Assembly: GCF_004138325.1 (NCBI RefSeq)
Contig: NZ_SBLB01000003.1
Coordinates: 372,001 to 436,000, forward strand
Source: Spirosoma sordidisoli
GTDB lineage: Bacteria > Bacteroidota > Bacteroidia > Cytophagales > Spirosomataceae
DNA: 64,000 bases
Direction of reading: 5' to 3'
A program made the translations under genes and the position numbers. Under the pieces are notes generated by a model. That model had not been told where the DNA came from and did no database searches. It saw nothing but the letters and a program-made list of their open reading frames with translations. Each line of letters opens with the position of its first letter. Within the stretch, counting starts at the first letter, position 1. Shown here one piece after another: positions 23,723 to 32,629 of this stretch.

Positions 23723-24226
23723 ATGAGCGAAATCAAACAACTCACCCCGCAGCAACTGGGGGCTTTCATAGACAAAACAGTGCAGATGGACGTGCCATAT
23801 AGCCCCGTCCATGATCAGGTCGGCGCGTTGGTCTGCGTGAGTGCCATTGACGCATACGTCAGGACAAAGGTATTTAATTATCACACGTTCCGCCACCACC
23901 AAGTCCGCCCCGTACTTCGCACACCGCTTGAGGTGACAGATGAGGAGTGGGTAGTCTTTTTCGGTAATAGCATAACCGTAGATCGTGATGCAAACTGTAC
24001 TCAGATTACGCTTCCATATCAGGATGGCAAGCGAACGGGAAAAATGTCGTACCTCATATTCCAAAACGGGGAGATGTCGTCAATGGAATACAGCGATCAG
24101 CTTTGCGAGTTGCACGCTCCTCTTGCATGGGCCAGCCTCATCGACTACCTACGCTCCATATCCGTAGACTGTAACGGATGGATACAACAGGGGCTCGCCG
24201 TTCACGCACAACCAGACAAGCCATGA
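23723..24226 (+). CDS. unknown element protein (167 aa)
   Basis: Not recognised. The N-terminus is MSEIKQLTPQQLGAFIDKTV; a mixed alpha/beta body follows with EEWVVFFGNSITVD and KRTGKMSYLIFQ. It overlaps the next gene by ATGA (24223-24226). Confidence 0.62.
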   Translation: MSEIKQLTPQQLGAFIDKTVQMDVPYSPVHDQVGALVCVSAIDAYVRTKVFNYHTFRHHQVRPVLRTPLEVTDEEWVVFFGNSITVDRDANCTQITLPYQDGKRTGKMSYLIFQNGEMSSMEYSDQLCELHAPLAWASLIDYLRSISVDCNGWIQQGLAVHAQPDKP

Positions 24227-24501
24227 ATACAGACAATCCAGACGACAAACATATGCCTCTGTTGCTGGCGATAAAAGCGGAAGTCAGCTTTGGCCAGCAG
24301 ATCAGCGCATGGACAGCAAGGGTTGAGGTAGCCGGCAAGGGAACGGTTCACATCAAATACGTGCGAAAAGCCTATCACGTTAACGGATGTGGGCTCAACT
24401 TCTCCACGCCGAACTACAAAACCGTAGCTGAATTGATCAACGACATACTACCAAGCCCGCACACAGATGGAGACAGTCTTAATATGGAACCCATACCCTG
24501 A
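24223..24501 (+). CDS. small unknown protein (92 aa)
   Basis: Not recognised. I take the ATG that overlaps the upstream stop (MNTDNPDDKHMPLLL). The body has ISAWTARVEVAGKGTVHIKY and a C-terminal helix. It overlaps the next gene by 35 bp. Confidence 0.58.
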   Translation: MNTDNPDDKHMPLLLAIKAEVSFGQQISAWTARVEVAGKGTVHIKYVRKAYHVNGCGLNFSTPNYKTVAELINDILPSPHTDGDSLNMEPIP

Positions 24502-24679
24502 CGTTCGACCCACCGTGTATGGACGCTATCTGGTCTACCGGGAGAAGTGCGACAAGATTCATTTTGAAACATGGAACCAGACCGGCTGGGCCTATAACGA
24601 CAACACCATTACCGATTGGGCCTTCGTCCGAAGTCCACGATCAATGAAGTCAGACAACTTAAATCAACCAGCACAATGA
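24467..24679 (+). CDS. DUF551-like small phage protein (70 aa)
   Basis: The pattern WNPYPDVRPTVYGRYLVYR...FETWNQTGWAYND...ITDWAFVRSP matches the short DUF551-type proteins common in phages (aromatic first Trp, YLVY strand, W..P end). Function is unknown. ATG/TGA overlap with the next gene. Confidence 0.6.
   Translation: METVLIWNPYPDVRPTVYGRYLVYREKCDKIHFETWNQTGWAYNDNTITDWAFVRSPRSMKSDNLNQPAQ
24654..24668 (+). promoter_or_regulatory. TCAAC-type double box (one mismatch)
   Basis: ACAAC-TTAAA-TCAAC, 10-bp phased, ending 7 bp before the ATG at 24676. It lies inside the end of the upstream gene. Confidence 0.42.
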
Positions 24680-24921
24680 ATCCAGAAGAAGAGTTTCGTA
24701 TCAGATCAACCAAGTTCGTTCGTCGTGAGGTCTACGACGATGGAAGCAAATGCTACACCTACGAAATATCGTTTAACCGGAGCCTTGAACACACGGGTCG
24801 CTACAACATCATGGAGGATGCGCTCAACAAATCACTCAAAGAAGAGGCCAGGAAGGACTTGTGGTTCGCCGTCGTCAGACTCTACTATAGCATCAAACGA
24901 TACTTATCAAGCCTACTGTAG
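24676..24921 (+). CDS. small unknown protein (81 aa)
   Basis: Not recognised. It starts MNPEEEFRIRSTKFVRREVY at an ATGA overlap and ends with a helix (DLWFAVVRLYYSIKRYLSSLL). Confidence 0.6.
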   Translation: MNPEEEFRIRSTKFVRREVYDDGSKCYTYEISFNRSLEHTGRYNIMEDALNKSLKEEARKDLWFAVVRLYYSIKRYLSSLL

Positions 24922-25001
24922 CCAGCCATGTGCGCCCCGGTCGCCTGATCGCACAGTACACCTTCGGTAAACTCTCTCGCTCTAAGTCAGACCGCATCCG
25001 T

Positions 25002-25271
25002 ATGTCACTCAATATAGACCAGACGGGCGAAGAGGCTACGCTGGCTGAGCTCTACGCCAACGCCCCGCTCAAATCCGTTCAGAAAGAAGCCCGTCGCATT
25101 GGCTTTGCCTCGCCGGCCAACAAGCCCGTCGAGCCTAAAGTCCCGCCAATGCCCACGCCGGCAGAACGACGGCGCGAAGACGAGGAGGATGGACTACTGG
25201 CCCTTGAGCGGCTATCCTCTGACGAAACCAGAATCACTTCGGAAGACGTAAAGAAAGAACTTAGCTTATAA
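25002..25271 (+). CDS. small charged unknown protein (89 aa)
   Basis: Not recognised. Start MSLNIDQTGEEATLAELYAN chosen over an upstream ATG at 24930 because the extra residues look untypical. The middle is Pro-rich and the end is acidic (AERRREDEEDGLLALERL); likely partly disordered. Confidence 0.55.
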   Translation: MSLNIDQTGEEATLAELYANAPLKSVQKEARRIGFASPANKPVEPKVPPMPTPAERRREDEEDGLLALERLSSDETRITSEDVKKELSL

Positions 25272-25282
25272 AACCAGCAATT

Positions 25283-25678
25283 ATGCAACCAACAGTCGAA
25301 CAGATTAACGAGCAGATAAAGCTCGTAGATTCCAACCAGGTGTCAGACGGATACCACACCTTTGGCGAACTCTATGAGCATCGCATCTGCCTGTGGATCG
25401 CCCTGTGCGAGATCGCCCAGACAGTAAAAGACCGGGATGAATACTGCTACGAGCACATTGTCTGGCGCAGCAAAGCACACTCGGACAGCTCCGAATGGGA
25501 TGGCTGGTTTCTTCTGGGCCTGATGACCGAACCCGGCAAGCAGATGACCTACCACCTGCCCATGTCAAAGTGGGACGAGTGTTCGTTTGCTAGGACACTG
25601 GAAAAGGCACCAGAGTACGATGGGCACACTTCATCCGATGTACTAGCCCGGATTAAAGAGTTGAGCAGTTTACTTTAA
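25283..25678 (+). CDS. conserved phage protein of unknown function (131 aa)
   Basis: The block IVWRSKAHSDSSEWDGWFLLGL, QMTYHLPMSKWDEC and YDGHTSSDVLARIKELSSLL is a pattern I know from many phage genomes, where it is only called hypothetical. The N-terminal helix is QINEQIKLVDSNQVSDGYHT. Soluble, no catalytic motif recognised. Confidence 0.7.
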   Translation: MQPTVEQINEQIKLVDSNQVSDGYHTFGELYEHRICLWIALCEIAQTVKDRDEYCYEHIVWRSKAHSDSSEWDGWFLLGLMTEPGKQMTYHLPMSKWDECSFARTLEKAPEYDGHTSSDVLARIKELSSLL

Positions 25679-25688
25679 ATCCCTATCA

Positions 25689-26045
25689 ATGGAAGCCATT
25701 GTTATAAAACCCGAAGAGATTGCCGCCACAGTCAAAGACATTGTCAGCAAGGCGATCCTGTCATCGGTGTCAGCCAGAAAGGAAGACATGGAAACATCGG
25801 TCAAAGAGTTCTTTCAGCGACCGTTGTTCAAAAACCAGGAGTCCCAGTTTGAGCGGTCACTGAACTGGGCCATCGACAGCGTGTTTCAAAGTGCCGTTGA
25901 GGACATACTCAGGGAGTTGAACTTTAAAGAGATGGTTGCCAGGACGGCCAGAAAGCTATTATCCGAAGAAGGCTTTTTGCGCGACATTGCCGAAGAAAAA
26001 GTCAGACAGGCTCTGGGCCTCTTGCCCACCCCGGAGAGAGATTAA
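25689..26045 (+). CDS. unknown helical element protein (118 aa)
   Basis: Not recognised. The product is almost all helical (ATVKDIVSKAILSSVSARKE, FERSLNWAIDSVFQSAVEDI) and ends before an intrinsic terminator, so it is the last gene of the rightward early run. Confidence 0.6.
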   Translation: MEAIVIKPEEIAATVKDIVSKAILSSVSARKEDMETSVKEFFQRPLFKNQESQFERSLNWAIDSVFQSAVEDILRELNFKEMVARTARKLLSEEGFLRDIAEEKVRQALGLLPTPERD

Positions 26046-26048
26046 ACG

Positions 26049-26080
26049 AAAAGCCCCGCCAGTGATGACGGGGCTTTTTT
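26049..26080. terminator. hairpin terminator between convergent genes
   Basis: AAAAGCCCCG (26049-26058) pairs with CGGGGCTTTT (26069-26078) around a 10-base loop, followed by further Ts. It ends the rightward early genes and faces the leftward 75-aa gene. Confidence 0.85.
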
Positions 26081-26306
26081 AATGGGGCTGGCTGGTCAGG
26101 TGCCAGCGTCCGCAGCACTCGCAGCGGTAGGACCGGCAGGGCTTTTTGTTTCGACCCCGGCTACCCAGTATCTTTTTAAGGTGACGCTGGGCAGCCTCGC
26201 GGCTGTCGTAAGTCTTCTTCTGGCAGGGGTGCACCACGTCTGGCTTGAGCGTAAAGTCGTCATCACCCCAGCGTTTCTTTCTTCGGACGTTTCTCTGATT
26301 GCTCAC
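26079..26306 (-). CDS. small Zn-finger-like phage protein (75 aa)
   Basis: The basic product has VVHPCQKKTYDSREAAQRHL and CRSYRCECCGRWHLTSQPH: a Cys near residue 28 and a C-terminal C-x-C-C-x3-WHLT cluster that can bind zinc. This pattern (short, basic, Y.C..C..WHLT) is common in phage and plasmid genomes, function unknown. It overlaps the end of the HU-like gene by 44 bp. Confidence 0.65.
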   Translation of the reverse strand: MSNQRNVRRKKRWGDDDFTLKPDVVHPCQKKTYDSREAAQRHLKKILGSRGRNKKPCRSYRCECCGRWHLTSQPH

Positions 26307-26685
26307 GCTTGAGTTGGGTAAATGCCTCGACGGCTTTGGCGTACTGCTGCTTCTGATAGGCGACCCCCTCCTCTTTGGTGGGGGGCAGAAACTGGTTTAA
26401 CAGGTTGGTGACCTTCGTGCCGAACCAGCTGCTGATCGCCCAGACGTATAGCCCCTTGTTGCCCCGCTGCCGGCTCAGCTTGAAGCGGGCCATGCCGGGT
26501 ATCACCACCACCCCCTGCCCCGACAGCAGCCGGAAGACGATCTCCTGCCCCGTGGCGATGAGCACCTGATACACAACGGTGAACGGAACGGGCGGATCGC
26601 AGCGATCTCCTATCGCCCTGGTGATCATGGTGGGGTTGATGCGCGGCACCTTGCCCAGCCGGGGTCCCTTTTTTTTATTCTGCAT
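26263..26685 (-). CDS. HU/IHF-like DNA-binding protein
   Basis: Residues 17-90 follow the HU/IHF pattern: helical N-terminus (TMITRAIGDRCDPPVPFTVV), then LIATGQEIVFRLLSGQGVVVIPGMARFKLSRQRGN, where GMARFKL matches the family GfGtF strand. The basic C-terminal tail is an extension beyond the ~90-aa core (140 aa total). HU/IHF genes placed beside connector genes are also seen in crAss-like phages. It probably bends or packs DNA. Leftward, divergent from the connector genes, with a TCAAC-type box 5 bp before its ATG. Confidence 0.72.
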   Translation of the reverse strand: MQNKKKGPRLGKVPRINPTMITRAIGDRCDPPVPFTVVYQVLIATGQEIVFRLLSGQGVVVIPGMARFKLSRQRGNKGLYVWAISSWFGTKVTNLLNQFLPPTKEEGVAYQKQQYAKAVEAFTQLKREQSEKRPKKETLG

Positions 26686-26690
26686 AATTG

Positions 26691-26705
26691 GTTTACATTA
26701 GTTGA
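26691..26705 (-). promoter_or_regulatory. TCAAC-type double box (one mismatch) between HU-like and virion genes
   Basis: Toward the HU-like gene it reads TCAAC-TAATG-TAAAC with 10-bp phasing, ending 5 bp before its ATG. It is in the divergent gap and could control both sides. Confidence 0.45.
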
Positions 26706-26770
26706 CTTTCTATCTTTGATCGGTTATGAATACCTTGATCCAAAGATAATTAGTTGCTGCTGGTAATACG

Positions 26771-27448
26771 ATGGTACGGTTGATAGATTTTGACGACAAG
26801 GGTATGCCCGTGATCGACCGATCCTGGTGGAGCCTGCCCGAGTTCGAGCAGATGGCTACCGTACTGGGGCATAAAGACTACGCCCTGGTCGTCGTGCTGC
26901 TCAATGCCTACCGCTCCCCCTACAACCGCATCAGCTACGCCGAGCGCAAAGCAAAGGTCATCGAGGACTTCCCCCGTCGCTGGTCATCCAGCAGCACCCT
27001 GCGACCAATGGCGCGTCACCTCGACCTGCCGGTGTTCAAAGAGGCCGAGCGGGTATTCCGCGAGTTGCAGTTCGACCCCAAGTGGGACCGGCTCATCATG
27101 CTCGAAGACAAGCTGGACGAGTTCACCCAGGCCATCAAGAACACGCCCGTCTGCTTTGACCTGGGCGAGATGTTCAAGCGGAAGAAAACCAAGAAGAAGC
27201 GCGGTCGCCGGTTCGAGGATGAAGACGATGACTTCGAGGACGACGACGAGTTTCCCGAAGATGCCAGCGACGAGCCCAAGCTGGTAACCAGCAAGGACCA
27301 GGCGGACATGCTCAAGGCTCTGCTGCTCACCCAGAAGGCCTACGCACAGGAGTACGAAGAGCTGCGCATCGAGATTTTCCGGCTCAGTAAGGATAAGAAG
27401 GGCAACGTCCGTCAGGCCAAAGCCCGTGACTTTTACGAAAGCATATAG
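26771..27448 (+). CDS. first gene of the virion module, unknown (225 aa)
   Basis: The product has an N-terminal folded part (WWSLPEFEQMATVLGHKDYA, aromatic) and helices to about residue 135, then a very charged linker (KRKKTKKKRGRRFEDEDDDF, about 136-180) and a C-terminal helix with AYAQEYEELRIEIFRLSKD. It sits directly before the connector-like gene (3-bp gap), so a virion assembly or connector role is likely by position. I do not recognise a named family. Confidence 0.7.
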   Translation: MVRLIDFDDKGMPVIDRSWWSLPEFEQMATVLGHKDYALVVVLLNAYRSPYNRISYAERKAKVIEDFPRRWSSSSTLRPMARHLDLPVFKEAERVFRELQFDPKWDRLIMLEDKLDEFTQAIKNTPVCFDLGEMFKRKKTKKKRGRRFEDEDDDFEDDDEFPEDASDEPKLVTSKDQADMLKALLLTQKAYAQEYEELRIEIFRLSKDKKGNVRQAKARDFYESI

Positions 27449-27451
27449 CGC

Positions 27452-28138
27452 ATGGAACAGATACCGGCACCCGACTCGATGGACGGGCTTATATACGACC
27501 TGCTGCTGCTGATGCGCGGGGGTGGTCAGCTAACTGACGACGAGCCCGTCGATACCCGGCAGGTGTCGCTCTGGATCGGATCAGCCATCGCCGAGCTGAT
27601 GGACGGCGAAGTCTTGCTGGCCGCTCAGCAGAACCGGGATGTCAACCCCGACCTCTACCAGACCTTCTCGGTCAGCGAGTTTACGCCCATCAACTTCGGC
27701 AAGGGCGGGGTGGCCATCTCGGAAGGGGTGATCCCCAAGCCCCTGTCGGCGACCGGCAAAGTGTGGCTCAAAGACCTCCACAACGGAGCCGGCACCTTTC
27801 TGTCGGCCGTCTCGTCCCGCCAGCGACTCTACGCCGGTATCGGCCAGTCGGGCTGGGGCCGCTGGAAAGGCAGCGACTGGCACATCTCCTACTGCTACGA
27901 AGCGGACACGGCCAATACCGGCAAGCTGCTGATCGCCTACTCACCCGAGATGGGCTTGCCCGACCGGATCGAAGGCGAGTACATTCCCGCCAAACCCTGG
28001 GAGATGGTGCCGTCCTACCAGACGCTGCCCATCCCGGCCCGGTGGATACGTCAGATCAGACTCCGGCTGTTGTCGGCAGAAGGCAAGGCCATACTGTCCA
28101 CAACCCCAGACCCCGTCAATAACGGCACCAACCCATAG
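27452..28138 (+). CDS. connector/tail-tube-associated protein of podovirus type (228 aa)
   Basis: The N-terminus DGLIYDLLLLMRGGGQLTDDEP followed by DTRQVSLWIGSAIAELM matches a recurring pattern in short-tailed Bacteroidota phages (LIYD...GG...DD...RQ..FWI) in genes next to tail-tube and ring genes. The rest is beta-rich (VWLKDLHNGAGTFLSAVSSR, WHISYCYEADTANTGKLLIAY). It probably is part of the head-tail junction. The exact position in the virion cannot be read from the sequence. 2 bp separate it from the next gene. Confidence 0.65.
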   Translation: MEQIPAPDSMDGLIYDLLLLMRGGGQLTDDEPVDTRQVSLWIGSAIAELMDGEVLLAAQQNRDVNPDLYQTFSVSEFTPINFGKGGVAISEGVIPKPLSATGKVWLKDLHNGAGTFLSAVSSRQRLYAGIGQSGWGRWKGSDWHISYCYEADTANTGKLLIAYSPEMGLPDRIEGEYIPAKPWEMVPSYQTLPIPARWIRQIRLRLLSAEGKAILSTTPDPVNNGTNP

Positions 28139-28140
28139 CC

Positions 28141-31100
28141 ATGTATCTATCCATCACCGACAGCATCTACCGTTTCAGCGAGGAGTGGCCCGGCGACGAC
28201 GGCCCCATGCCCGACGAGAACCTGCCCCTGCTGCAGAGCTGGGCAATAGACACCCTGACCGAAATTGGCATGGAGCCCTTCTGCACCATCATGGAGACAA
28301 AGCTGCCGGTGATCGACAGCTTCGCCGATATGCCCGCCGACTGCGTCCGGGTCATCGACTACGGCATGGACGCCAGCATCCGCCCCGACCGGGCCAGATC
28401 GCGCATCTACGCCCGTGGCCACAAAGAGATCACCATCCGCTACGACTCCATGCCCCTCGACGGAGCCGGTCGGCTAATGATTCCCGAGATGGCCGAAGCC
28501 GCGATCCAGAAAAGCTGGATGGCCCGCTGGGCGTGGCGGATGGGACTGGACAAAAAGACCCGTTCGCAGGGCACCGTCAACCTCTACCAGCCCCTGAAAG
28601 CCGAAGCCGACCGGCTCATTGGCTGGACCAGAGGGCGGGTGCAGATGATGACCCAGGCCCAGAAAGAAAACCTGCTGGCCTACCGCATGTCGCGCCTGCC
28701 GGGCGGTCTTCACTATACCGAACCCTATTCACCCCCAGAGACAGGACTTATGCCTACCGTTGGAAACATCATTTCGCTACCCGGCACCAAAGGTGATCAG
28801 GGTGCCGCCGGACTACCCGGCCCTCCTGGCCCTCCCGGCCCCAAAGGCGATGCCGGTATCCCTACCCTTCCTGACATGAACGCACTGGCTGCTTACCAAC
28901 TTACGCTGGAAGAAGGTAAGGGCTACATCGTTCACGTACTCAACAGTGCCGGTGGCGGAATTGCCACCTACCTCGTCACCAAAACAACCTACCACCCCTA
29001 TGCATACTGGGGAATTAGTCTGCCGCTGCTGTCGGGAGAGGCAGCAGCGCAGATCGGAAACGTCTATTCCAAAGCGCAGATTGACAATCAGCTCTCAACG
29101 AAGGTTACCTCGCTCTCTTCCGTTAACGCGTTTGCCTATGCAACGGAGTCAAAGGTTTTCTTTGACGGCTCCGAATGGGTGCGCAAGTCGGGCTCATTCT
29201 CGGCCAACGGGGGCACGATTGTTGCTGGGGCTGGTGGTGCGTTTTACCAGCGAGTCTATACGGGAGATGCGCTGGTGAAGTGGTTTCCCGGTGCCACCGA
29301 TACCGAGCAGATCGTAAACGCGCTGACTTCGCCGGACCCTGTTTTGTTGCTTGATGCCAAGTCATACACAGCCAACCAGTTCAGTATCCCGGCCGGAAAA
29401 AAATTGAGAGGTGTTCCTGGTAAATCAGTGTTACGCCCGTCGGCCAGCATCGTAGGACAAGCTAACCCTGACTTTGGTTATCCAAGTCAGGTAACGGGTT
29501 GGATAACGATGTCAGCCAACAATGTTGCGCTGGAAGATGTAACCCTGGACATGAGTTCCAACACCACCCGGTTGGCTGCTATTAAGTCGATGGGCGTTGC
29601 ACTGGATGGATGGCGGGTCAACAACGTCACGTTCCTGAACGGGATTAATCACTTCATATACGTGCATCTGGCGGCTACGTCAAAAAATATTGAGATTACC
29701 AATAACCGCTTTCTGCATGGCGAAAACGGGGTTTCTATTCGCGCTACCGTAGCCGCCCGTCTCAACAACAACATAAAAATAAACGGCAACACCTTCGACG
29801 ATGTAGGGGGGAATATAATCGGGTTAGAAGACAATTTCTCCGTTGGTCCTACCCGGTATGACACGCACACTAATGTAGAAGTTAACAACAATATTATGAC
29901 CAACCTTCGGGTGGTCGGTGGCTATGACGGGGCTATTCCTTTAGAGCTGCACGGCGTAACCAACGGGGTTGTGTCGGGCAATATTGTTGACAGCGGAACC
30001 AGGGGGTTGGGCGTGATGACCAGCAAAAACGTGGTGCTGGAAGGCAACACCGTCAGCAACCAGACGGCGTATTTTACCGAGATCGCCAAGCTGGAAGACT
30101 GCTCGTTTGTCAATAACGTATCCAAAAACAACCGGACATTTATCACGCTGTCTCCATCTGACAACTACGCCGTGCCCAATAAAAATATCCTGGTTTCAGG
30201 CAACCAGATAATCGGCAACGGCATACAGACGGTAGCCGGAGGGGTTGATATGGCGGCTATCAATACCAGCTATAACGCGATCCTGCAAAACTGGGTTATT
30301 GAGAACAACGTATTTACCAATCAGGATTTCGCGGCCAATGGGGTTATTTCTATCCGGGGGTCACGCGCCCGCCCCAATATCATTTTCTCGGGTGGTGGGG
30401 GCAGCGGTGCCCAGGCCACAGCAACACTGAAAGTCGTGGCTGTAAAAGTTGATCAGGGCGGTAGCGGCTACACCAGCGCACCAACCGTAAGTGTTTCTGC
30501 GGTAGACGGTAGCGGTGCAACGGCCGAAGCGGTGATCAGCAACGGAACAGTTACCTCTGTCGTCGTTACCAGCGCGGGAGACGGCTACCTCTACGAGCCC
30601 AGTATCATTTTTTCGGGCGGTGGGGGTAGTGGAGCTTCGGCCACCCCTATTCTGGGTATAGCTTCGGTCAGTGTCGTGTCGGGGGGCAGTAACTACACCA
30701 GTGCCCCTACCGTAACAGCAAAAGACAACGGCGTCATCCTGGACGAATACGGCGGTCTGCAAACGGGCGGGGCGGTTCTGACCGCTACGGTTAGCGGGGG
30801 CAGTGTTGTATCGGTCAATGTGGCATCGCCGGGGAACAGCTTTGGCCGGGGAAACACCAATATTGTGATCCGGGGAAATAAATTTTTCTCTACGTCGGTC
30901 AACTCACCTATTCAGATTATCAACCTGACGGGTCGGCATCTTCGGGTTGAGGATAATTACTTTTACCGCACGGCCGCCTACAGCAATGCGACCCACTGGC
31001 AGTCAGGCGGGGTGGTTGTCAGCACGTCCGGGCTGGGTCTGCTGGACGAGGTGGCTATTGATCGCAACACCTTTATCTTCAAGGGTAAAATGGGGTCAGG

Positions 31101-32364
31101 GCAGTATGCCGCAATCGGGCAGTATCTTAGCTTTTCTGACCGGGTGCTGACCAAAGGGCTTCGGGTTACGAACAATTTCATTGACGGCTATTTCACGCGG
31201 GGCATATACGTCAACGACCAGTCAACCGATTCTGAAATACTCAACAATGAGATTTCAGATTTAGTCGGCACACCTTACATCATCGGGGCCGGGAAGCGTA
31301 TGTTTTCGCTTAGAACCTTCAACGGCAGTTCAGCCCCAACAGCGGGTAACTGGCGTGCTGGCGATAAGCTGCTCAATCCGGCTCCTCAACTCGGCCAGCC
31401 GGAAGGGTTTATATGTATAGCATCGGGTAGCCCAGGTACGTGGATTGAACTCTCGCCGGTCGGAACGGACAGGATTGGCGACGGGTCGCCCAACGGGGTT
31501 GTTTCAGCTCCGGTGGGGTCGATCTATCGCAACACATCATCTAGCGCGGCCGCTTTGCACTACAAAGCCGGGGGGCTATCCGGCAATACAGGCTGGCGGG
31601 AGCTGGCTAACGTCAGCAATACGATTATGCTGGGCGACCCGTCCATTTCTCACAACGCGGGTACGGGCCTTAAAATGGCCAGTAACACCACGTCAGGCGG
31701 AGATGGACATTTCTTGAACTCAGTTGATGCCAGTGAGTTTTTCCTCACCAACAGCAACAGCAGCCAGACCCGGTTTGAATTAAAGTTTGGGTCTGCCAGA
31801 AGCAATGACGCGACGGTGGGGCTACGATATATCACGGGCACACTGGGGGCAGGAGCCGGGGTACTATCTATTGGTCAGGCATCAAAGAGTTTGTCAGGAT
31901 GGACACATGGGTTCACGCGCCTGTACAATATGGGCGTAATTACCATGACCACCACGCCGACTAACCGTGTCCTCATCGGGACGCAAACCGACAATGGCCG
32001 GGATATTGCACAACTCGCCGGATCAATCTCGGCGAGTGCAGTCTATGGGGCAGGCCTGACGCCAACAATTACCGCCGGGGCCGGAGCGGGCACCACACCA
32101 ACGGTATCGGTCGTAGGTACAGCAACGGCGGGAGTAATTACCATTACCACGGGCAGCTCCCCGGCCGCAGGAACCCTGGCAACCGTTACGTTCCCGTCCG
32201 CTTACGCAACCAATGCGCCTATCGTCGTCGTCTCCGGGGCGCAGGGCACAACCCTGGCCGCATACACGACGGGAGAGACAACGTCGGCTTTCTCGCTGGC
32301 AACGGCGGCCACCCCTTCGGCCGCCACGACCTATCGCTTTGCGTATATAACCATCGGACGCTGA
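28141..32364 (+). CDS. ring-protein domain fused to collagen-like segment and beta-helix tail spike (1407 aa)
   Basis: Residues 1-~200 resemble podovirus head-tail ring or tail-tube A proteins (LPLLQSWAIDTLTEIGMEP, FADMPADCVRVIDYG, ITIRYDSMPLDGAGRLMIPE, a final helical part). Residues 215-239 are eight Gly-X-Y triplets (GLPGPPGPPGPKGDAG), collagen-like. From about 340 on the protein is a parallel beta-helix with many N-N-x turns, interrupted by three GGSGYTSAPTV-type repeats (743-903), and it ends in a fibre-tip domain (about 1299-1407: TPTITAGAGAGTTPTVSVVG...). An in-frame ATG at residue 204 (28750) could start the spike separately. Such a fusion of connector and spike is unusual. Confidence 0.8.
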   Translation: MYLSITDSIYRFSEEWPGDDGPMPDENLPLLQSWAIDTLTEIGMEPFCTIMETKLPVIDSFADMPADCVRVIDYGMDASIRPDRARSRIYARGHKEITIRYDSMPLDGAGRLMIPEMAEAAIQKSWMARWAWRMGLDKKTRSQGTVNLYQPLKAEADRLIGWTRGRVQMMTQAQKENLLAYRMSRLPGGLHYTEPYSPPETGLMPTVGNIISLPGTKGDQGAAGLPGPPGPPGPKGDAGIPTLPDMNALAAYQLTLEEGKGYIVHVLNSAGGGIATYLVTKTTYHPYAYWGISLPLLSGEAAAQIGNVYSKAQIDNQLSTKVTSLSSVNAFAYATESKVFFDGSEWVRKSGSFSANGGTIVAGAGGAFYQRVYTGDALVKWFPGATDTEQIVNALTSPDPVLLLDAKSYTANQFSIPAGKKLRGVPGKSVLRPSASIVGQANPDFGYPSQVTGWITMSANNVALEDVTLDMSSNTTRLAAIKSMGVALDGWRVNNVTFLNGINHFIYVHLAATSKNIEITNNRFLHGENGVSIRATVAARLNNNIKINGNTFDDVGGNIIGLEDNFSVGPTRYDTHTNVEVNNNIMTNLRVVGGYDGAIPLELHGVTNGVVSGNIVDSGTRGLGVMTSKNVVLEGNTVSNQTAYFTEIAKLEDCSFVNNVSKNNRTFITLSPSDNYAVPNKNILVSGNQIIGNGIQTVAGGVDMAAINTSYNAILQNWVIENNVFTNQDFAANGVISIRGSRARPNIIFSGGGGSGAQATATLKVVAVKVDQGGSGYTSAPTVSVSAVDGSGATAEAVISNGTVTSVVVTSAGDGYLYEPSIIFSGGGGSGASATPILGIASVSVVSGGSNYTSAPTVTAKDNGVILDEYGGLQTGGAVLTATVSGGSVVSVNVASPGNSFGRGNTNIVIRGNKFFSTSVNSPIQIINLTGRHLRVEDNYFYRTAAYSNATHWQSGGVVVSTSGLGLLDEVAIDRNTFIFKGKMGSGQYAAIGQYLSFSDRVLTKGLRVTNNFIDGYFTRGIYVNDQSTDSEILNNEISDLVGTPYIIGAGKRMFSLRTFNGSSAPTAGNWRAGDKLLNPAPQLGQPEGFICIASGSPGTWIELSPVGTDRIGDGSPNGVVSAPVGSIYRNTSSSAAALHYKAGGLSGNTGWRELANVSNTIMLGDPSISHNAGTGLKMASNTTSGGDGHFLNSVDASEFFLTNSNSSQTRFELKFGSARSNDATVGLRYITGTLGAGAGVLSIGQASKSLSGWTHGFTRLYNMGVITMTTTPTNRVLIGTQTDNGRDIAQLAGSISASAVYGAGLTPTITAGAGAGTTPTVSVVGTATAGVITITTGSSPAAGTLATVTFPSAYATNAPIVVVSGAQGTTLAAYTTGETTSAFSLATAATPSAATTYRFAYITIGR

Positions 32365-32365
32365 C

Positions 32366-32629
32366 ATGGAAGCTACGCCCAAATACTTTATCCTTGACCG
32401 GCGACTGATCGGCGTTGTCGAAGTTGCCAAGCGAATGGTCGAAGCTGCGGCCGGCGCATCTGCCGTGTCTGACTACCCCTGGGTAGCACTGGTGCTGATC
32501 GTTTTCCGGGTAGGCCTGTCCGGTATTGGCTACTTTTCCCTGCCCAAAAACCCGATCAACGTCAATACCGAACAGACTGTATCTATAGCCACCGAACCCA
32601 AAGCCGATGCGCCATCGCCAGACCTTTGA
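32366..32629 (+). CDS. small membrane protein in the tail module (87 aa)
   Basis: One clear hydrophobic helix (YPWVALVLIVFRVGLSGIGYFSL, about 42-63) follows a basic amphipathic N-terminus (FILDRRLIGVVEVAKRMVEA). The C-terminus is polar. The gene starts 1 bp after the spike gene and overlaps the stabilisation-protein gene by 23 bp. Holin, channel-forming ejection peptide or unknown virion part are all possible. Confidence 0.6.
   Translation: MEATPKYFILDRRLIGVVEVAKRMVEAAAGASAVSDYPWVALVLIVFRVGLSGIGYFSLPKNPINVNTEQTVSIATEPKADAPSPDL

Noticed and set aside
28185..28796. Arg/His/Pro-rich plus-frame ORF inside the ring-spike gene
   Set aside because: Composition is typical of an out-of-frame reading of GC3-rich DNA and the third-position signal supports the main frame, unlike at 44704-45006.
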